Shown here piece after piece: positions 24,596 to 32,588 of a stretch of 41,173 nucleotides of DNA (its first letter is position 1; each line of letters opens with the position of its first letter). The notes below the pieces were generated by a model, which was not told the origin of the DNA, made no database searches, and saw only the letters and a list, made by a program, of their open reading frames with translations. A program made the translations under genes and the position numbers. The DNA is from RGIG8709 sp045575975 (GTDB lineage Bacteria; Bacillota; Clostridia; Monoglobales; Monoglobaceae): assembly GCA_045575975.1 (NCBI GenBank), contig JAZNFO010000069.1:1-41173 (forward strand). The letters are read 5' to 3'.

Positions 24596-26245
24596 ATGAA
24601 AAAGTTAATTAGTATTTTAGTTTGTTTAGCAATGGTTCTTAGTGTATTTTCTGCTTCTGCAGCTGTTTTATCAGCTGATGAAATTGAATTTATGCAGGAA
24701 AATGGCTATCTTAAGGGTAGAGGTAATGGATTAGAGCTCGATAGTCTTGTTACAAGAGCAGAAGCATTAACTCTTCTTTTAAGAACCTGTGATGAAGAAA
24801 ATGCTGCATTAAATGGGTTAGAAGAATCGAAAAACTATGAAAATGATTATGAGACTGTTTCAGGTACATTTGTAAGAGATGAAGAAAATGGCATCGTTAT
24901 TATGGCTGGTGGACAGGAACTTCTTATAACAACAGATAATGCTATTTTCAGAGGCGATGATGTAAATGAACTTAAAGAAGGAAGCATTGTTTCTGCAGTT
25001 GTTTCTAAAATCAGAACAATGAGCATCCCTGCTATGACAAATGCATATCTTGTTGTTGTTTCAGATACTGTATCCGTAAATAGTATTGAAGTTGAAAAGG
25101 TTGAAAAAGAAGATAGTGCAATTAATATATTCAGCAAAGATGGTGAGTTTATAGTAGTTGCTGATGAAAAAACACCTGTTTCACCATATGCAACAAGAAA
25201 TATCATGTCAATTCAGGATGTTAGTGAAAATGATAAGCTTTTTGTATTATCTGAGGTTATGACTATGAGTCTCCCGGCTCGTATTAATCCTGTTGAAATA
25301 ATAGTTTATCAGAATGAATTTACAGATGATGTTGCATCAGAAGATATAGTTGCTGATGAAGAAATTGAAGAAGAAATAGTTGATGTTGAATCTATTGTTG
25401 GTGAATTTGTAAGTGCTGAAGAAGACGGAATCGTTGTAAGAACAGAAAACGGGCTAGTTAAGATAGATACAACTAGTGCTATTTTGGAAGGAACATCTAT
25501 TGAAGAAGTAAAAGAAGGCAATCTTGTTTCAGCAATTGTTTCAAAGAAGCAGACAAGAAGTATTCCTGCAATTGCAAAAGGTTATGCAGTTGTTATCTCT
25601 GAAATTACTTCAGTTAAATATATTGAGGTTTCAAAAATTGAGATTGAAGATGGCATATACAAAATTTACAGTGAAGACGGTGAATTTATAGTAGTTGCAG
25701 ATAAAAATGCTGTTGTTGCACCATATAAAACAAAAAACATTGTGGCTATTTCAGATATTTCTGAAGGGGATAAAATATTTGTTTTAAGTGATGTAATGAC
25801 AATGAGTATTCCTGCTCAGCTTGTGGCAAATAAGATTATAGTTTTAGAAGATAAAGCTGAAACCTTAAATGCATCAGCAAGAGCGATTGATGAAAAATCA
25901 TTTGAAAGAATAGATAAATGCTTTAAAGATACAGTGGGACATTGGGCAGAAAAAATAATCAATTATTCTTATAAAAAAGGATATGTTGATGGAGAAAGTG
26001 AAGACACCTTTAATCCTGAAGGAAATGTAAAGGGCAGAGAACTTGTGAAAATGATGCTTTCAAAGGTTGGCAAAGAAGATATAACAATTGAAAATGCATA
26101 TGAAATTGCAAAAGATTTTGGTTTGATTACAGATGATGCTTTAAAAAATGTTGTTGAGAACAACGATGAGCTTAAAAGAGAAGAAGTTGCGAAACTTTGC
26201 TATAATCTAATCAAAATAATTAATCCTGAAAAAATTGCGGATTAA
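24596..26245 (+). CDS. Secreted S-layer-homology protein with four related beta repeats
   Basis: Exported protein of 549 aa. A signal peptide covers residues 1-23 or so (MKKLIS, hydrophobic core, ASA-A). Residues 24-66 look like half an SLH unit (ENGYLKGRGNG ... LVTRAEALTLLL). Two long tandem modules follow (88-239 and 268-418), each made of two sub-repeats, so there are four units; each carries a [MR]-S-[IL]-P-A motif (141-146, 222-228, 321-325, 401-407). An acidic linker (243-265) separates the modules. The C-terminus (441-540) has SLH segments (FKDTVGHWAEKIINYSYKKGYVDG), implying attachment to wall polymer. The repeat family is not recognised. ATG 24596 follows AAAGGTAAG. Confidence 0.85.
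   Translation: MKKLISILVCLAMVLSVFSASAAVLSADEIEFMQENGYLKGRGNGLELDSLVTRAEALTLLLRTCDEENAALNGLEESKNYENDYETVSGTFVRDEENGIVIMAGGQELLITTDNAIFRGDDVNELKEGSIVSAVVSKIRTMSIPAMTNAYLVVVSDTVSVNSIEVEKVEKEDSAINIFSKDGEFIVVADEKTPVSPYATRNIMSIQDVSENDKLFVLSEVMTMSLPARINPVEIIVYQNEFTDDVASEDIVADEEIEEEIVDVESIVGEFVSAEEDGIVVRTENGLVKIDTTSAILEGTSIEEVKEGNLVSAIVSKKQTRSIPAIAKGYAVVISEITSVKYIEVSKIEIEDGIYKIYSEDGEFIVVADKNAVVAPYKTKNIVAISDISEGDKIFVLSDVMTMSIPAQLVANKIIVLEDKAETLNASARAIDEKSFERIDKCFKDTVGHWAEKIINYSYKKGYVDGESEDTFNPEGNVKGRELVKMMLSKVGKEDITIENAYEIAKDFGLITDDALKNVVENNDELKREEVAKLCYNLIKIINPEKIAD
24857..25849 (+). repeat. Intragenic tandem duplication in the SLH protein
   Basis: The coding region for residues 88-239 (24857-25312) is matched by that for 268-418 (25397-25849). 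Shared stretches at protein level include DGEFIVVAD, V-L-S-[ED]-V-M-T-M-S-[IL]-P-A and LKEG/VKEG-S/N-[IL]-VSA-[VI]-VSK. DNA identity is partial, so the duplication is old rather than recent. Confidence 0.8.
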
Positions 26246-26260
26246 CTTATAAAAAAAGGC

Positions 26261-26289
26261 TTGACAAAACAAAATAAATAGTGTAAAAT
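26261..26289 (+). promoter_or_regulatory. Promoter for ylxM-ffh
   Basis: Perfect TTGACA (26261-26266), 17 bases, TAAAAT (26284-26289). The start point would be near 26296, about 47 bases before the ylxM ATG. The -10 is overlapped by the left arm of a long inverted repeat. Confidence 0.7.
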
Positions 26290-26329
26290 AATAATGTAAA
26301 GTGTTTTTGCTTTACATTATTATTTTTTT
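26285..26329 (+). terminator. 17-bp perfect inverted repeat with T run, terminator and possible operator
   Basis: Bases 26285-26301 pair perfectly with 26310-26326 around an 8-base loop, and the T run extends to 26329. Read from the SLH gene, 40 bases upstream, this is a good intrinsic terminator. Transcripts from the overlapping promoter would start inside the left arm and could not form the full hairpin, so they should escape it. The palindrome may also serve as a protein site over the -10. Confidence 0.75.
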
Positions 26330-26342
26330 CGGGAGTAAATAT

Positions 26343-26714
26343 ATGGAAAAGAATGTAGAGATTACTTTACTTTATGATATATACGGAAATATGCTGACCG
26401 AAAAACAAGCAGAAGCAATCGAGCTTTATTATAATGATGATTTATCCCTTGCTGAAATTGCAGACATTGCAGGAATAAGCAGACAAGGTGTTAGAGATAA
26501 CATCAAAAGAGCAGAAAATGTTTTATATGATGTTGAGGAAAAGCTTGGGATTGCAAATAGATTTTTGAAAATCAAAAAGAAACTTTCTGAAATTGATAAT
26601 ATTATTATTGATATAGAAAAATCACCTGATGTGAAATTTTTGTCTGACGATATTAAGCGGAAGATAAACAATATACTTAGTATTATTACTGAAATAAATA
26701 TTGAAAATTCTTAA
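26343..26714 (+). CDS. ylxM: YlxM family SRP-associated DNA-binding protein
   Basis: Small helix-turn-helix protein of the UPF0122/YlxM family, 123 aa, encoded before ffh in most Firmicutes and thought to modulate the signal recognition particle. The N-terminal MLTEKQAEAIELYYNDDLSLAEIADIAGISRQGVRDNIKRAE (HTH at about 34-56) is the family hallmark, resembling sigma region 4. A coiled, charged C-terminus follows. ATG 26343 lies seven bases after GGGAG (26331-26335); the longer open frame upstream begins inside the hairpin and is rejected. Confidence 0.92.
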   Translation: MEKNVEITLLYDIYGNMLTEKQAEAIELYYNDDLSLAEIADIAGISRQGVRDNIKRAENVLYDVEEKLGIANRFLKIKKKLSEIDNIIIDIEKSPDVKFLSDDIKRKINNILSIITEINIENS

Positions 26715-26728
26715 AAGGAGCTGATTTT

Positions 26729-28087
26729 ATGGCTTTTGAAAGCTTATCAACAAAACTTCAAAGTGCATTTAAAAAGTTGCGTAGCAAGGGTAAAATCAGT
26801 GAAAGAGATTTAAAAGATGCGATGCGAGAGGTTAAGCTTGCACTTTTGGAAGCAGATGTTAATTTTAAAGTTGTTAAGGATTTTATTAGAAGTATAACAG
26901 ATCGAGCTGTGGGCAGTGAGGTTATGGAGTCATTGACCCCAGCGCAGCAGATTATAAAAATAGTTAACGAAGAACTTATTAATCTTATGGGAGCAGTTGC
27001 TGAAAAGATTAATATTTCATCTAAACCGCCGACTGTTATTATGATGGTTGGTCTTCAGGGGGCGGGTAAAACAACAACTGCTGCAAAGCTTGGCGGGAAT
27101 TTGAAGAAACAAGGTAAAAGACCGCTTCTTTGTGCCTGTGATGTTTACAGACCTGCGGCTGTTAAACAGCTTGAAGTTGTTGCATCACAACTTGAACTCC
27201 CGGTTTTCAAAATAGAAGGTTCAAAAGATCCTTTAAAAATTGCAAAAGAAGCATATGAACATGCAAAACTTCATTCAAATGATATTTTGATTATTGATAC
27301 GGCAGGAAGACTTCATGTTGATGATGAATTGATGGAAGAGCTTGAAAGCATTAAAGAAAACCTTCCACTTGCTGAAATTTTGCTTGTTGTTGATGCTATG
27401 ACAGGTCAGGATGCTGTCAATGTTGCAGATTCATTCAATCAGAGACTTGATATAACTGGTGTTGTTTTAACTAAGCTTGACGGTGATACAAGAGGTGGTG
27501 CTGCACTTTCTGTCAGAGCCGTAACCGGGAAACCAATTAAGTTCTGCGGTATGGGTGAAAAGCTTAATGATTTGGAGGTGTTTCACCCCGAACGAATGGC
27601 ATCCCGAATTCTCGGTATGGGAGATATGCTTAGTCTTATTGAAAAAGCTGAACAGGCATTTGATGAGAAAAAGGCAATGGAGCTTCAGGAAAAAATGCGA
27701 TCCCAGACTTTTACCTACAGTGATTTTCTTGACCAGATGCAACAAATAAAGAAAATGGGTCCACTAAATCAGCTTATGGGTATGATTCCGGGGATGGATA
27801 CAAAAGCCCTTGAAAATGCTGATATTGATGAAAGGAAGCTTTCCCATGTTGAGGCAATAATTCAGTCTATGACGAAGATAGAAAGGGAAAATCAGGTTAA
27901 GCTTATTCCAAAGCGCAGAGAAAGAATTGCAAGGGGAAGCGGAACCACAGTTGCAGAAGTTAATGCATTGGTTAAACAATTTGAACAGATGCAGAAAATG
28001 ATGAAACAGCTAAGCGGTGGTAAAATGGCAAAGCAGCTTGGTAAAATGAAAAAAATGGGAAAAATGGGCGGTTTTCCGTTCAGATAA
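26729..28087 (+). CDS. ffh: Signal recognition particle GTPase Ffh
   Basis: SRP54 homologue binding signal peptides and SRP RNA, 452 aa. The N domain helical bundle (1-90) precedes the G domain with GLQGAGKTT (108-116), DVYRPAA, DTAGR and TKLDGDTRGGAAL. The methionine-rich M domain (about 300-452) ends in KMGKMGGFPFR. AAGGAG precedes the ATG. The partner ftsY, often upstream of ylxM, is not in this window, and no SRP RNA gene was found. Confidence 0.97.
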   Translation: MAFESLSTKLQSAFKKLRSKGKISERDLKDAMREVKLALLEADVNFKVVKDFIRSITDRAVGSEVMESLTPAQQIIKIVNEELINLMGAVAEKINISSKPPTVIMMVGLQGAGKTTTAAKLGGNLKKQGKRPLLCACDVYRPAAVKQLEVVASQLELPVFKIEGSKDPLKIAKEAYEHAKLHSNDILIIDTAGRLHVDDELMEELESIKENLPLAEILLVVDAMTGQDAVNVADSFNQRLDITGVVLTKLDGDTRGGAALSVRAVTGKPIKFCGMGEKLNDLEVFHPERMASRILGMGDMLSLIEKAEQAFDEKKAMELQEKMRSQTFTYSDFLDQMQQIKKMGPLNQLMGMIPGMDTKALENADIDERKLSHVEAIIQSMTKIERENQVKLIPKRRERIARGSGTTVAEVNALVKQFEQMQKMMKQLSGGKMAKQLGKMKKMGKMGGFPFR

Positions 28088-28128
28088 ATAAAAAATAATT
28101 AAATAATATATATTTGGAGGTAATTATT

Positions 28129-28371
28129 ATGGCAGTAAAAATTCGTTTAAGAAGAATGGGAGCAAAGAAAGCACCTTTTTATCGTGTGGTTGTTGCAGAT
28201 TCAAGATATCCCCGCGATGGCAGATTCATTGAAGAGGTTGGAACATATAATCCTTTAACAGAACCTGCTGCATTTAATGTTGATGCTGAAAAGGTTCAGA
28301 AGTGGATTTCTAATGGTGCTCAGCCAACAGATACTGTTAAGCGTTTACTTAAAAATAAAGGTATTATCTAA
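28129..28371 (+). CDS. rpsP: 30S ribosomal protein S16
   Basis: Ribosomal protein bS16, 80 aa, beginning MAVKIRLRRMGAKKAPFYRVVVADSR with the family signature, then DGRFIEEVGTYNPL. ATG 28129 lies seven bases after GGAGGT (28116-28121); an earlier in-frame start would overlap that site. It leads the conserved rpsP-khpA-rimM-trmD block. Confidence 0.98.
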   Translation: MAVKIRLRRMGAKKAPFYRVVVADSRYPRDGRFIEEVGTYNPLTEPAAFNVDAEKVQKWISNGAQPTDTVKRLLKNKGII

Positions 28372-28398
28372 TTTTTAAGTGAATCAGAGGCGAGTATT

Positions 28399-28626
28399 AT
28401 GAAAGAACTTTTAGAATTTATTGCAAAAGCTATGGTATCTGATCCCGATGCTGTTGTTGTAAAAGAAACTGTTAACGAAAATTCAGTTACTTTAGAACTG
28501 CATGTCGGTGAGAATGATATGGGCAAGGTAATTGGAAAACAGGGTCGAATTGCAAAAGCAATAAGAACTGTTGTTAAAGCAGCCGCAAATCATGAAAATA
28601 AACATGTTACGGTTGAAATAGTGTAG
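28399..28626 (+). CDS. khpA: KH-domain RNA-binding protein KhpA
   Basis: Single KH-domain protein of 75 aa (YlqC/KhpA), which pairs with KhpB in several Firmicutes and affects cell elongation and RNA metabolism. The nucleic-acid-binding GxxG loop is GKQG at 46-49 within MGKVIGKQGRIAKAIRTVVKAA. AGAGGCGAG precedes the ATG. Position between rpsP and rimM is conserved. Confidence 0.95.
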   Translation: MKELLEFIAKAMVSDPDAVVVKETVNENSVTLELHVGENDMGKVIGKQGRIAKAIRTVVKAAANHENKHVTVEIV

Positions 28627-28642
28627 TTTTACCATTCAAGAA

Positions 28643-28671
28643 GTGGGGGCTGCTTTTTTTGCAGTCCTCAT
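28643..28671 (+). terminator. Hairpin between khpA and rimM with T-rich loop
   Basis: An 11-bp stem (28643-28653 with 28661-28671, three G-T pairs) encloses a seven-T loop. No T run follows on either strand, so full termination is doubtful. It could be a partial attenuator or a processing site in the rpsP-trmD transcript. Confidence 0.4.
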
Positions 28672-28713
28672 TTGTGCTACACTAAAGATATGTATATGAA
28701 TCGAGGTATTATT

Positions 28714-29229
28714 ATGCAAGATTCTTTATTGGAAATAGGCAAAATAACAAACACACACGCATTGAAGGGCGAAATCAAAATTATGCCTTGGTGCGACGAT
28801 CCAGAAATTTTTAAAGAACTTGATTACTTGTTGATTAATGATAAGGAATATGAAATTGAAAGATCCAGAATTCATAAAGGTATGGTAATTATCAAATTAT
28901 TTGATGTTGACAGTATAAATGATGCTGAACTTTTAAAAAATTCTGTTGTTTATGTTGAAAGAAATCAACTTGGAGAATTGCCTCCGGGTGTTTACTATAT
29001 AAAAGATTTGCTTGGCTCAAATGTTGAAACTGAAGATGGTAAGTTTTTAGGAGTTATAGAAGAAGTTATAAAAACGGGAAGTAATGATGTTTATCAGCTT
29101 AATAAAACAAAAAGCGGAAAACCAATTCTGATTCCTGTTCTTCCGGAAACTATTGTTAATGTGGATGTTTCTGATAAACTTGTTAAGGTCAAGCTTTTAA
29201 AAGGTTTGGTTGATGAAAATGAGATTTGA
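28714..29229 (+). CDS. rimM: 16S rRNA processing protein RimM
   Basis: Assembly factor for the 30S head, binding S19; 171 aa. The N-terminal RimM domain starts LLEIGKITNTHALKGEIKIMPW, and the C-terminal PRC-barrel contains YYIKDLLGSNVETEDGKFLG and PVLPETIVNVDV. ATG 28714, six bases after GAGGT (28703-28707), is chosen over in-frame ATGs at 28690 and 28696, which lack good ribosome sites. It overlaps trmD by 17 bases. Confidence 0.93.
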   Translation: MQDSLLEIGKITNTHALKGEIKIMPWCDDPEIFKELDYLLINDKEYEIERSRIHKGMVIIKLFDVDSINDAELLKNSVVYVERNQLGELPPGVYYIKDLLGSNVETEDGKFLGVIEEVIKTGSNDVYQLNKTKSGKPILIPVLPETIVNVDVSDKLVKVKLLKGLVDENEI

Positions 29230-29950
29230 TGTGTTAACCCTCTTCCCTGAAATGATTTATAATGTTTTGTGTGAAAGCGTTATTGGGCGAGCTATTGAAA
29301 AAGGGATAATAGAGCTTAATTGTGTTCAGATAAGAGACTTTGCATTTAACAAGCACAGACAGGTTGATGATTATCCGTATGGCGGAGGGACGGGAATGGT
29401 TATGCAGGCTGAACCAATTTTTAGGGCATATGAGTCTGTAACGAAAGATTTAGGCTATGAACCCTATACTATATATATGTCACCTCAGGGAAAAGTTTTC
29501 AGACAATCTGTTGCAAAAAAACTTTCGAAGCACGACCATATTGTTATTCTGTGTGGTCATTATGAGGGTGTTGACCAGAGAGTACTTGATAAAATTGTTG
29601 ATGAAGAAATTTCTATCGGAGATTTTGTTTTGACGGGTGGAGAAATTGCGGCAGCTGCCGTTATTGATGCAACTTCCAGAATGATTGAAGGTGTTTTAAA
29701 GGAGGAAGAGTCATATTCTGACGAATCTCATTATAACGGGCTTTTGGAATATCCACAGTATACAAGACCGGCTGTCTGGGACGGGAGAGAAGTGCCTGAA
29801 ATTTTGCTTTCGGGAAATCACAAACTCATATCTGATTGGAAAAGAGAAAAATCGATTGAAACAACCTTCAAAAAAAGAAGAGGAATGTTATCAAAAATCA
29901 AATTATCAGATAAAGAAAAAGCATTTGTTAATGAATTGAAAACAAAATAA
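29213..29950 (+). CDS. trmD: tRNA (guanine-37-N1)-methyltransferase
   Basis: SPOUT-class knotted methyltransferase making m1G37 in tRNA, 245 aa. Seen are FDVLTLFPEM, GGGTGMVMQAEPI, SPQGKVFRQ, CGHYEGVDQRVLD and VLTGGE, the trefoil-knot SAM site, then LLEYPQYTRPAVW. ATG 29213 is seven bases from AAAGGT (29200-29205); ATG 29219 is the other option. It overlaps the end of rimM. The L19 gene rplS that normally follows is absent. Confidence 0.96.
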   Translation: MKMRFDVLTLFPEMIYNVLCESVIGRAIEKGIIELNCVQIRDFAFNKHRQVDDYPYGGGTGMVMQAEPIFRAYESVTKDLGYEPYTIYMSPQGKVFRQSVAKKLSKHDHIVILCGHYEGVDQRVLDKIVDEEISIGDFVLTGGEIAAAAVIDATSRMIEGVLKEEESYSDESHYNGLLEYPQYTRPAVWDGREVPEILLSGNHKLISDWKREKSIETTFKKRRGMLSKIKLSDKEKAFVNELKTK

Positions 29951-29957
29951 ATTTTTA

Positions 29958-29986
29958 TTGTTTTTTGTCTTTTAATATGTTATAAT
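29958..29986 (+). promoter_or_regulatory. Extended -10 promoter before the zinc-ribbon protein
   Basis: TTGTTT (29958-29963), 17 bases, perfect TATAAT (29981-29986) preceded by TGT (29978-29980). The leader to the ATG at 30022 is about 29 bases. It separates the trmD block from the genes downstream. Confidence 0.7.
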
Positions 29987-30021
29987 TTCTGTATAAATAT
30001 TTATAAGAGGAGGCGACCTAT

Positions 30022-31950
30022 ATGAAATGTCCAAACTGCGGTGCTGACCTGACAAATGATGTTATTAAATGTCCTTTTTGTAAGGAAATTTTAAACGGAG
30101 CAGATAATCCTAAATTAGATAAATGTGATTTTAAATATACCATTACTTCAGAAGCTGATATGGATTTGCTTAAGAAGACAATGGAAGAGTCTTTTAAAAA
30201 GCCTAAACTAAGGAAGAAGATTGTGTTTAAAGGCTTTAAAAAGATTAGATTCAGGAAAAAAACGAAAAGAAGCAGAAACAGGCAGGATTCCTCTATTAAA
30301 AGTGTAAAGAGTGGGGCTAAGGGTTTAAAGCCTCAAACAAAAATGAATATAGCTTTTTTTGGTGCTATAGCGGTTATTGTAATTCTTATTGCTCTTTTTT
30401 CATTGGGAATCAGTGCATTTGTTAACAGAGACAGGGAAATAACACCTATTGTTTATACCAAGGATAACTCTATGTATCTTAATATAGGCAAAAAACCGAT
30501 TTTGTTAACAGAAAATGTTGTTGATATGAATTCTGTTGATAATATTGGTGAATTAAGTTTATCTCAGCAGATAGAAAATAAAAATATTATAAAAAATTCT
30601 GAAAACGGGATGTACACCTATTATTTTGAAAATTATGACCTTAAAGGTAACAGCGGTAGTTTAATCAGAATTTTTAATGGCAAAAAGAAAAAGGTTGTTT
30701 CAACAGGTGTTCATAATTCTTATATTTTATCTCCTGACGGAAAGGCTGTTTTGTTTTTACAAAGTGCTGATGAAAATGGAGATATGGGAAATTTGTGCTA
30801 TTGGAACGATAGTATGAAAGAACCTTTAAGAATTGCGGTTGATATTGATAAGGATACTTTTATCTTCTCAACAAAGGGGGATGCTGTATACTACATAAGA
30901 AATTATAATTATGCTGAAAAGGGCGGAGATTTATGTTTCTTTGATCTCAATACATCCGAAACAGAAAGTGTTGTTCTTGATTCAAATGTTAAATCAATTA
31001 TCGGAACAGATAATAAAGGTAAAAAGCTAATATATTCAAAAGCTGTTGATAAATCAGATACAGTTTATGATATTTATGTGAAAGCGGGTAATACTGACAG
31101 GGTAAAGATTTTTGATAAAGCTGTCAAAAAGCCTTTATTTGCAAAAGAAAAGGATAATATGCTTGTTTATGGATATAATGATGACAAGTATTTCGGACTT
31201 TATGATATAAATCTTTCAAGTTACAAGAATAATAAAATTGCTTCACAGATTACAACAATAATTAAAGCAAGCGATGATTTTAAGAAAATTCTTTATAACA
31301 AGGTTTACGACAATAATACAATTGATTGTTATGTTTATATTGAAGGACAAAAAACATTTAAGATTGCAGAAAATGTCAGAACTGTTCCCTCACAATATAA
31401 TAATGCAAATCAATTTTCTGTAAGTGATGATTTTATGTCGGCTTCTTATGTGTCAGGTTTTGACAGAGAAAGAGTTGGCGGAAAGTTATATTCATCTGTT
31501 ATTAAAGAGGGTGAATGTATTAAAACGGAAATTGCTGATGATGTTTATTTATGCCGAATTTCTCCAGATGGTAAAAATATTATCTACGGGAAAGATTTCA
31601 GTAAGTCAAGATTAGTTTTTGATTTATATTTGTATAAAAAAGGTAATAGCCAGCTTATTGAAGAGGGCATTGATAAATCGTTCTTTGGAATTTCAAAAGA
31701 CAGAGAAAAAATTGCTTATATAAATAATTTTGATGTGAATGGTTTTTACGGAACATTAAGTATTATCAGTGTTGAAGGGGACAAACTATATAGTGTTGAA
31801 AAATCCGGGGCATTTTCATGCATAGGAGAAAACGGAGTTTTATATTTTGAAGAATATAATGTAGATGATGATTCCTGGACAATTTCATATGTTGAGAAGA
31901 AGAAAAAGAAGATTGTCGACAGCGGAGTTGATGGTTTAGTTCTTTACTAG
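30022..31950 (+). CDS. Unrecognised zinc-ribbon, single-pass membrane protein with beta-propeller-like outer domain
   Basis: No named family is recognised. The 642-aa protein starts with a zinc ribbon (C3, C6, C17, C20), then a very basic stretch (59-107), one membrane helix (109-134) and a long extracytoplasmic part. That part carries repeated strand-turn units like those of TolB/WD40-like propellers, for example LSPDGKAVLF (236-245), FSTKGDAVYY (282-291), ISPDGKNIIY (513-522) and ISKDREKIAYI. The basic stretch before the helix fits a cytoplasmic N-terminus (positive-inside rule). It could be a sensor or envelope scaffold; no catalytic motif is visible. AGAGGAGG precedes the ATG. It has its own promoter, and nadD begins only a few bases after its stop. 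Confidence 0.75.
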   Translation: MKCPNCGADLTNDVIKCPFCKEILNGADNPKLDKCDFKYTITSEADMDLLKKTMEESFKKPKLRKKIVFKGFKKIRFRKKTKRSRNRQDSSIKSVKSGAKGLKPQTKMNIAFFGAIAVIVILIALFSLGISAFVNRDREITPIVYTKDNSMYLNIGKKPILLTENVVDMNSVDNIGELSLSQQIENKNIIKNSENGMYTYYFENYDLKGNSGSLIRIFNGKKKKVVSTGVHNSYILSPDGKAVLFLQSADENGDMGNLCYWNDSMKEPLRIAVDIDKDTFIFSTKGDAVYYIRNYNYAEKGGDLCFFDLNTSETESVVLDSNVKSIIGTDNKGKKLIYSKAVDKSDTVYDIYVKAGNTDRVKIFDKAVKKPLFAKEKDNMLVYGYNDDKYFGLYDINLSSYKNNKIASQITTIIKASDDFKKILYNKVYDNNTIDCYVYIEGQKTFKIAENVRTVPSQYNNANQFSVSDDFMSASYVSGFDRERVGGKLYSSVIKEGECIKTEIADDVYLCRISPDGKNIIYGKDFSKSRLVFDLYLYKKGNSQLIEEGIDKSFFGISKDREKIAYINNFDVNGFYGTLSIISVEGDKLYSVEKSGAFSCIGENGVLYFEEYNVDDDSWTISYVEKKKKKIVDSGVDGLVLY

Positions 31951-31953
31951 GAG
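31949..31953 (+). promoter_or_regulatory. Ribosome site that decides the nadD start
   Basis: AGGAG at 31949-31953 straddles the stop of the preceding gene. The only canonical in-frame codon, GTG at 31953, overlaps it and cannot use it; an ATT at 31962 lies eight bases downstream at ideal spacing. Confidence 0.6.
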
Positions 31954-31961
31954 TGGTTTTT

Positions 31962-32564
31962 ATTAAAAGATTAGCTGTTTTTGGCGGAACTTTTAATCCC
32001 CCACATATAGGGCATTTAAAACTTGCAGAATGTGCACTTAATAGTTTGGATGCGGATAAAATAGTATTTATGACGGCAGGGAATCCGCCTCACAAAAATG
32101 CTGAAAACTATCTCAGCGGAGATGTTAGGTTTGAGATGGTTAAACTTCTTATTTCTGATAACCAAAACTATATAGCATCTGATTTTGAAATAAAAAAAGC
32201 GGGTCCAAGTTATACAGCACATACACTTTCTGAATTAGAGGTTATGTACCCTGGATATGAACTTTGCTTTATAATCGGACTTGATTCTTTTTATGATCTC
32301 GAAAAATGGTATAAGCCTGAAATTATTTTTGAAAAAGCAGTTATTGCTGTTTCTTTAAGAGGCGGTATAGATTCTAGCTTGTTTGAAGAGAAAAAATTAT
32401 ATTATAAAAAAAAGTATAATGCAAAATTTGAGTTTATTTCCATGCCTGAAATAGATGTTTCTTCATCACAAATAAGATTTAAAATCAGAAACGGCGAATC
32501 TGTCAAAGGACTTACAACAGATACTGTTGAAAAATATATTATGGACAATAATCTGTATAAATAA
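31962..32564 (+). CDS. nadD: Nicotinate-nucleotide adenylyltransferase, probable ATT start
   Basis: Makes nicotinate adenine dinucleotide from nicotinate mononucleotide and ATP in NAD synthesis; 200 aa from the start chosen. GGTFNPPHIGH (8-18) carries the nucleotidyltransferase HxGH motif and VSSSQIR the C-terminal ATP motif. The start is unusual: ATT at 31962 gives a family-typical KRLAVFGGTF beginning and has AGGAG at eight bases, whereas GTG at 31953 overlaps the ribosome site and adds three residues. If GTG is used, the gene begins at 31953. It leads the nadD-yqeK-LCP-rsfS run common in Firmicutes. Confidence 0.9.
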   Translation: MKRLAVFGGTFNPPHIGHLKLAECALNSLDADKIVFMTAGNPPHKNAENYLSGDVRFEMVKLLISDNQNYIASDFEIKKAGPSYTAHTLSELEVMYPGYELCFIIGLDSFYDLEKWYKPEIIFEKAVIAVSLRGGIDSSLFEEKKLYYKKKYNAKFEFISMPEIDVSSSQIRFKIRNGESVKGLTTDTVEKYIMDNNLYK

Positions 32565-32588
32565 ACTTAAATTACAGGGTGTTTGCTT

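Noticed and set aside
26301..26342. Longer N-terminus for ylxM
   Set aside because: Those codons lie in the hairpin and T run upstream of the ribosome site, and homologues begin near MEKNVEITLLYD.
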